Assembly: GCA_002347755.1 (NCBI GenBank)
Contig: DDXT01000008.1
Coordinates: forward strand, 1 to 17,490
Origin: Caryophanales bacterium UBA2253
Lineage (GTDB): Bacteria > Bacillota_I > Bacilli_A > ML615J-28 > CAG-698
Length of the DNA: 17,490 nt
Direction of reading: 5' to 3'
The translations under genes and the position numbers were made by a program. Below the pieces are notes generated by a model, which saw only the letters and a list, made by a program, of their open reading frames with translations, was not told where the DNA came from and ran no database searches. This document shows, piece by piece, positions 15,448 to 17,490 of this stretch (within the stretch, counting starts at the first letter, position 1; every line of letters starts with the position of its first letter).

Positions 15448-16227
15448 ATGGACCGCAATAACCCGATTGGGGTGTTTGATTCCGGAATCGGCGGTTTGAC
15501 CGTTCTGGATGCTTTGCACCGCCTGATGCCAAACGAAAATTTCATTTATCTCGCTGATGATGCTTACTTTCCTTACGGACGCAAGTCCGGCGAGGAGATT
15601 GAAAATCGCATTCTTCAGATTGGGAAACAATTTCAAAAGAGGGACGTGAAAGCCCTGGTCATCGCTTGCAACACCGCTTCCGCCAATTCGCATCTTTTGC
15701 GAAGCTGGTCAAAAATTCCGGTTCAAAGCGTCATCGAACCGACCGCTCTTTTTGCTTGCAAACAAAGCCGTTCCAAACGAATCGCGATTTTAGCCACCGA
15801 TTTGACCATCAAAACTGGTACATATCAAAACATTCTGAAGCGCTTTGGCGCGGAAGTATTTCCGCTTCCGGGAAGCGGACTGGTTGAACTGGCGGAAAAC
15901 CCCAACCGAAAAAGCCGGGAAATCGCCCTTTTGGTCAGAGAGATAATCTCGCCTTTACAAGGTGCCGATTTCGACACGATCGTTTTGGGATGCACGCATT
16001 TCGGGCTATTGTCTGAAGCCATCGGCGAGGTTTTTCCGAAAGCGCTGCAAGTGGGTTGCGGGGAACCGACCGCCAACCAATTACGGGAAATTCTCGCTTC
16101 CCAAAATCTGTTAGCCGACCGCTTGGAAAACGGAAAAATCGAGTTATATGCCAGCGGTAATCCATCCGCGTACGCGGGAAAAACCGATTGGCTTAGTTTT
16201 CCTTTTTCGGGACCGAACAAATGGTAA
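15448..16227 (+). CDS. murI: Glutamate racemase
   Basis: Interconverts L- and D-glutamate in the cytoplasm without a cofactor, using two cysteines. The 259-residue length is normal. Asp11 lies in GVFDSGIGG, the substrate loop is YFPYGRKSG, and the two catalytic cysteines are Cys74 (ACNTASA) and Cys182 (LGCTHFG). AAGGA lies just ahead of the ATG. The gene follows citC by 12 bases and precedes the operon terminator, so it is read with the glutamate fermentation genes. The usual job is supplying D-glutamate for peptidoglycan. In this place it could instead convert scavenged D-glutamate to L-glutamate for GlmES, or remove D-glutamate. The enzyme assignment is firm; the direction of use is inference. 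Confidence 0.95.
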   Translation: MDRNNPIGVFDSGIGGLTVLDALHRLMPNENFIYLADDAYFPYGRKSGEEIENRILQIGKQFQKRDVKALVIACNTASANSHLLRSWSKIPVQSVIEPTALFACKQSRSKRIAILATDLTIKTGTYQNILKRFGAEVFPLPGSGLVELAENPNRKSREIALLVREIISPLQGADFDTIVLGCTHFGLLSEAIGEVFPKALQVGCGEPTANQLREILASQNLLADRLENGKIELYASGNPSAYAGKTDWLSFPFSGPNKW

Positions 16228-16253
16228 AAATGCATCAGAAAGGTGCATTTTTT
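16226..16253 (+). terminator. Terminator of the glm-mal-cit-murI operon
   Basis: AAAAATGCATC (16226-16236) pairs with GGTGCATTTTT (16242-16252), one G-T pair, with the 5-base loop AGAAA, and ends in six T's. It overlaps the murI stop codon. Confidence 0.88.
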
Positions 16254-16275
16254 GCTTGAGAAACGGAGAGAGGTT

Positions 16276-17133
16276 ATGCGTTACGTCACTGCCAAATCCA
16301 TCCTGGGGAATTTCAACAACGTCAATCTTTACCGAGGCTGCACCCACGGCTGCATTTACTGCGACTCGCGCAGCGAATGTTACCAAGTCGGGGATTTTGA
16401 AGACATCGCGGTGAAAAAAGACGCCATCGCCATTTTTGAAAATGAAATGTTCCGGAAAAGGAACCGGATCATGGTCACGACCGGTTCCATGTGTGATCCC
16501 TATCTCCCTCTGGAAAAAGAACTGCAACTGACTCGAAAAAATGCTTCAAATCATCCGGGACCAATATTGCGGCGTCAGCATCCTGACCAAAAGCGACTTG
16601 GTTTTGCGTGATATGGACCTGCTCAAGATCATCAATGAACGCTTTGGAGCCCTGGTATGCCTGACCATCACCACCTTTGATGACGAACTATGTTCAAAGA
16701 TCGAGCGGAACGTGATCCCGACTTCCCAACGATTTGCCTGTCTGGAAAAATTCGCGGAAGCGGGAATTCCGACTGGGATCTGGATGGGACCGATCCTGCC
16801 TTTCATCAATGACGACGAAGCCAACATTTTGGCGATCGTTCGGCGCTGCGTCGAAATCGGGATCCGCTACATTGTGGTTTTCGATTTTGGAACCACGAAA
16901 CGTCGGGGTAGCGAAGAATATTTTTACTCATGCCTGGATGAATATTTCCCCGGCCTCAAAGAAAAATACATCCAACCTACGGAAATGAATATATTTGTTT
17001 AAGGCCGAACCATTTGCGCCTATGGCGGATCTTTAAAGAAGCCTGCGCGCAAAACGGGATCATTTATGACTTGGGGGAAATTCGAAAAATTTTCGAAAAA
17101 CCTTCTCAAAACCAGCAACTTTCTTTATTCTGA
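16276..17133 (+). pseudogene. Radical SAM protein, spore-photoproduct-lyase-like, with two compensating frameshifts
   Basis: The N-terminal part has the [4Fe-4S] motif CTHGCIYC with Cys22, Cys26 and Cys29, then 'TTGSMCDPYLPLEKEL', typical of the SPL-like/Rv2578c group of radical SAM proteins. The frame breaks at the A6 run at 16536-16541, where five A's would give the expected 'LTRKMLQII'. It continues in the next frame ('VSILTKSDLVLRD') to about 16976, where one base seems missing before 'YGNEYICLRPNHLRLWRIF', and ends at TGA 17131-17133. The two shifts cancel, so the restored protein has about 285 residues, normal for the group. The ATG at 16276 follows GGAG (16265-16268). Members are thought to bind nucleic acid, but substrates are mostly unknown. 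Whether the breaks are real or sequencing errors is open. Confidence 0.82.
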
Positions 17134-17140
17134 AAGAAGG

Positions 17141-17160
17141 ATGCTTTTTTTAAGCATTTT
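17141..17160 (+). terminator. Weak terminator-like hairpin after the radical SAM gene
   Basis: ATGCTT (17141-17146) pairs with AAGCAT (17152-17157) around a T-only loop and is followed by TTTT. The stem is only six pairs, so its strength is uncertain. Confidence 0.45.
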
Positions 17161-17162
17161 GC

Positions 17163-17191
17163 TTGCTACATACCCCTATAGGGTATACAAT
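17163..17191 (+). promoter_or_regulatory. Promoter with a CsoR-type palindrome in its spacer
   Basis: TTGCTA (17163-17168), 17 bases and TACAAT (17186-17191) form a good promoter. The spacer is almost exactly filled by ATACCC-CTATA-GGGTAT (17170-17186), a dyad like the operators of the CsoR/RcnR/CstR repressors that sense copper, nickel or persulfide. AGGTG (17199-17203) would be the ribosome site. No intact gene follows. Confidence 0.55.
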
Positions 17192-17210
17192 GATAACGAG
17201 GTGATTAACT

Positions 17211-17307
17211 ATTATTAATCAAGAAGTATTTTTGCATACATGATAATGGTATGACAAAAAACCCTCAAGATCTGAATTTTTTTAAGGGAGAATTGATGCG
17301 AAATTAA
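17211..17307 (+). pseudogene. Decayed short reading frame behind the CsoR-type promoter
   Basis: Just after the AGGTG site there is no ATG/GTG/TTG at proper distance, but the frame from 17211 reads INQEVFLHT before TGA. The next frame then continues as 'HDNGMTKNPQDLNFFKGEL' to TAA at 17305-17307. The two pieces look like one small protein broken by a one-base shift and lacking its start. No family is recognised, and with so few residues this may be chance. Confidence 0.25.
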
Positions 17308-17314
17308 GTTTTCC

Positions 17315-17338
17315 AATAATTATCGCCGAATAATTATT
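17315..17338 (-). terminator. AT-rich hairpin at the transposase 3' end
   Basis: AATAATTAT (17315-17323) and ATAATTATT (17330-17338) pair perfectly around CGCCGA and overlap the stop codon of the minus-strand transposase. It may end that transcript or be part of the element's end. No T-run follows on the minus strand, so this call is weak. Confidence 0.35.
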
Positions 17339-17490
17339 TTAACAGAGCAGAATCGAAGACATTGCTTGGAGACTTTTCCAGAGCGAATATGGTGTTAACG
17401 AGTTTTCTTGCCACATGGGATAAAGCGACATTGTGCGCCTTTCCTTCGTTTCTCTTCTTCCAATAAAAGTCAGAAATCTGAGGATTATGA
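17334..17490 (-). CDS. IS110-family transposase, C-terminal fragment running off the window
   Basis: On the minus strand, the frame entering at 17489 reads about 51 residues to TAA at 17336-17334. It contains 'NPQISDFYWKKRNEGKAHN' followed by 'VALSHVARKLVNTIFAL'. This matches the end of the Transposase_20 domain of IS110/IS116/IS902 transposases, where 'YY..L...GK.HKVAL.AVARKLL..I' is typical. These enzymes combine a DEDD RuvC-like domain with a C-terminal serine-containing domain, and move by means of a structured bridge RNA encoded in a noncoding end. Only the C-terminus is in view, so catalytic residues and intactness cannot be judged. The element's end should lie to the left, within about 17160-17333. 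Confidence 0.8.
   Translation of the reverse strand, partial: HNPQISDFYWKKRNEGKAHNVALSHVARKLVNTIFALEKSPSNVFDSALLK

Noticed and set aside
1..17490. CRISPR arrays, tandem repeats, toxin-antitoxin pairs or prophage genes
   Set aside because: No spaced direct repeats, recombinase or phage structural motifs were seen; the only mobile-element evidence is the IS110 fragment at the right edge.

Overview
The window looks like a chromosomal segment from a low-to-mid GC, anaerobic Gram-positive-lineage bacterium (Bacillota or Mycoplasmatota, for example an Izemoplasma/Acholeplasma-like or Erysipelotrichia-like organism). The clues are AT-rich promoters with extended -10 elements, strong AGGAGG-type ribosome binding sites, lipoproteins, atrophied Ig-like domains on a secreted nuclease, and an oxygen-independent glutamate fermentation operon. 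TGA ends several genes and Trp is written TGG, so the standard bacterial code applies. The lineage call is inference.

Layout: 1-624 is AT-rich DNA with no convincing intact gene. 681-2114 encodes a secreted lipoprotein with two Ig-like domains and an endonuclease I domain. 2188-5628 is a three-gene unit: argS, a six-helix membrane protein and an M42 metallo-aminopeptidase, closed by a terminator. Two tRNA genes follow, Arg(UCG) and Glu(CUC), with their own promoter and terminator. 6202-7098 holds a lipoprotein and a frameshifted small membrane protein.

The centrepiece is 7240-16253. One promoter is followed by nine tightly packed genes, glmS-glmL-glmE-mal-citD-citE-citF-citC-murI, and one terminator. 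The first eight match the methylaspartate route of glutamate fermentation. B12-dependent glutamate mutase (GlmS/GlmE, kept active by GlmL) makes 3-methylaspartate. Methylaspartate ammonia-lyase makes mesaconate and ammonia. A citrate-lyase-type CitDEF complex, activated by CitC, is best read here as citramalate lyase, giving acetate and pyruvate. The step between, mesaconate to citramalate, has no gene in the window, and neither do the enzymes that make and attach the acyl-carrier prosthetic group (CitG/CitX). A glutamate racemase ends the operon and may let D-glutamate enter the pathway.

16276-17133 carries a radical SAM gene of the spore-photoproduct-lyase-like group, broken by two frameshifts that cancel each other. 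At the right edge a promoter with a CsoR-type palindrome in its spacer faces only a decayed reading frame. The last 157 bases are the C-terminal end of an IS110-family transposase on the minus strand. The left and right edges are AT-rich and degenerate, unlike the intact middle.
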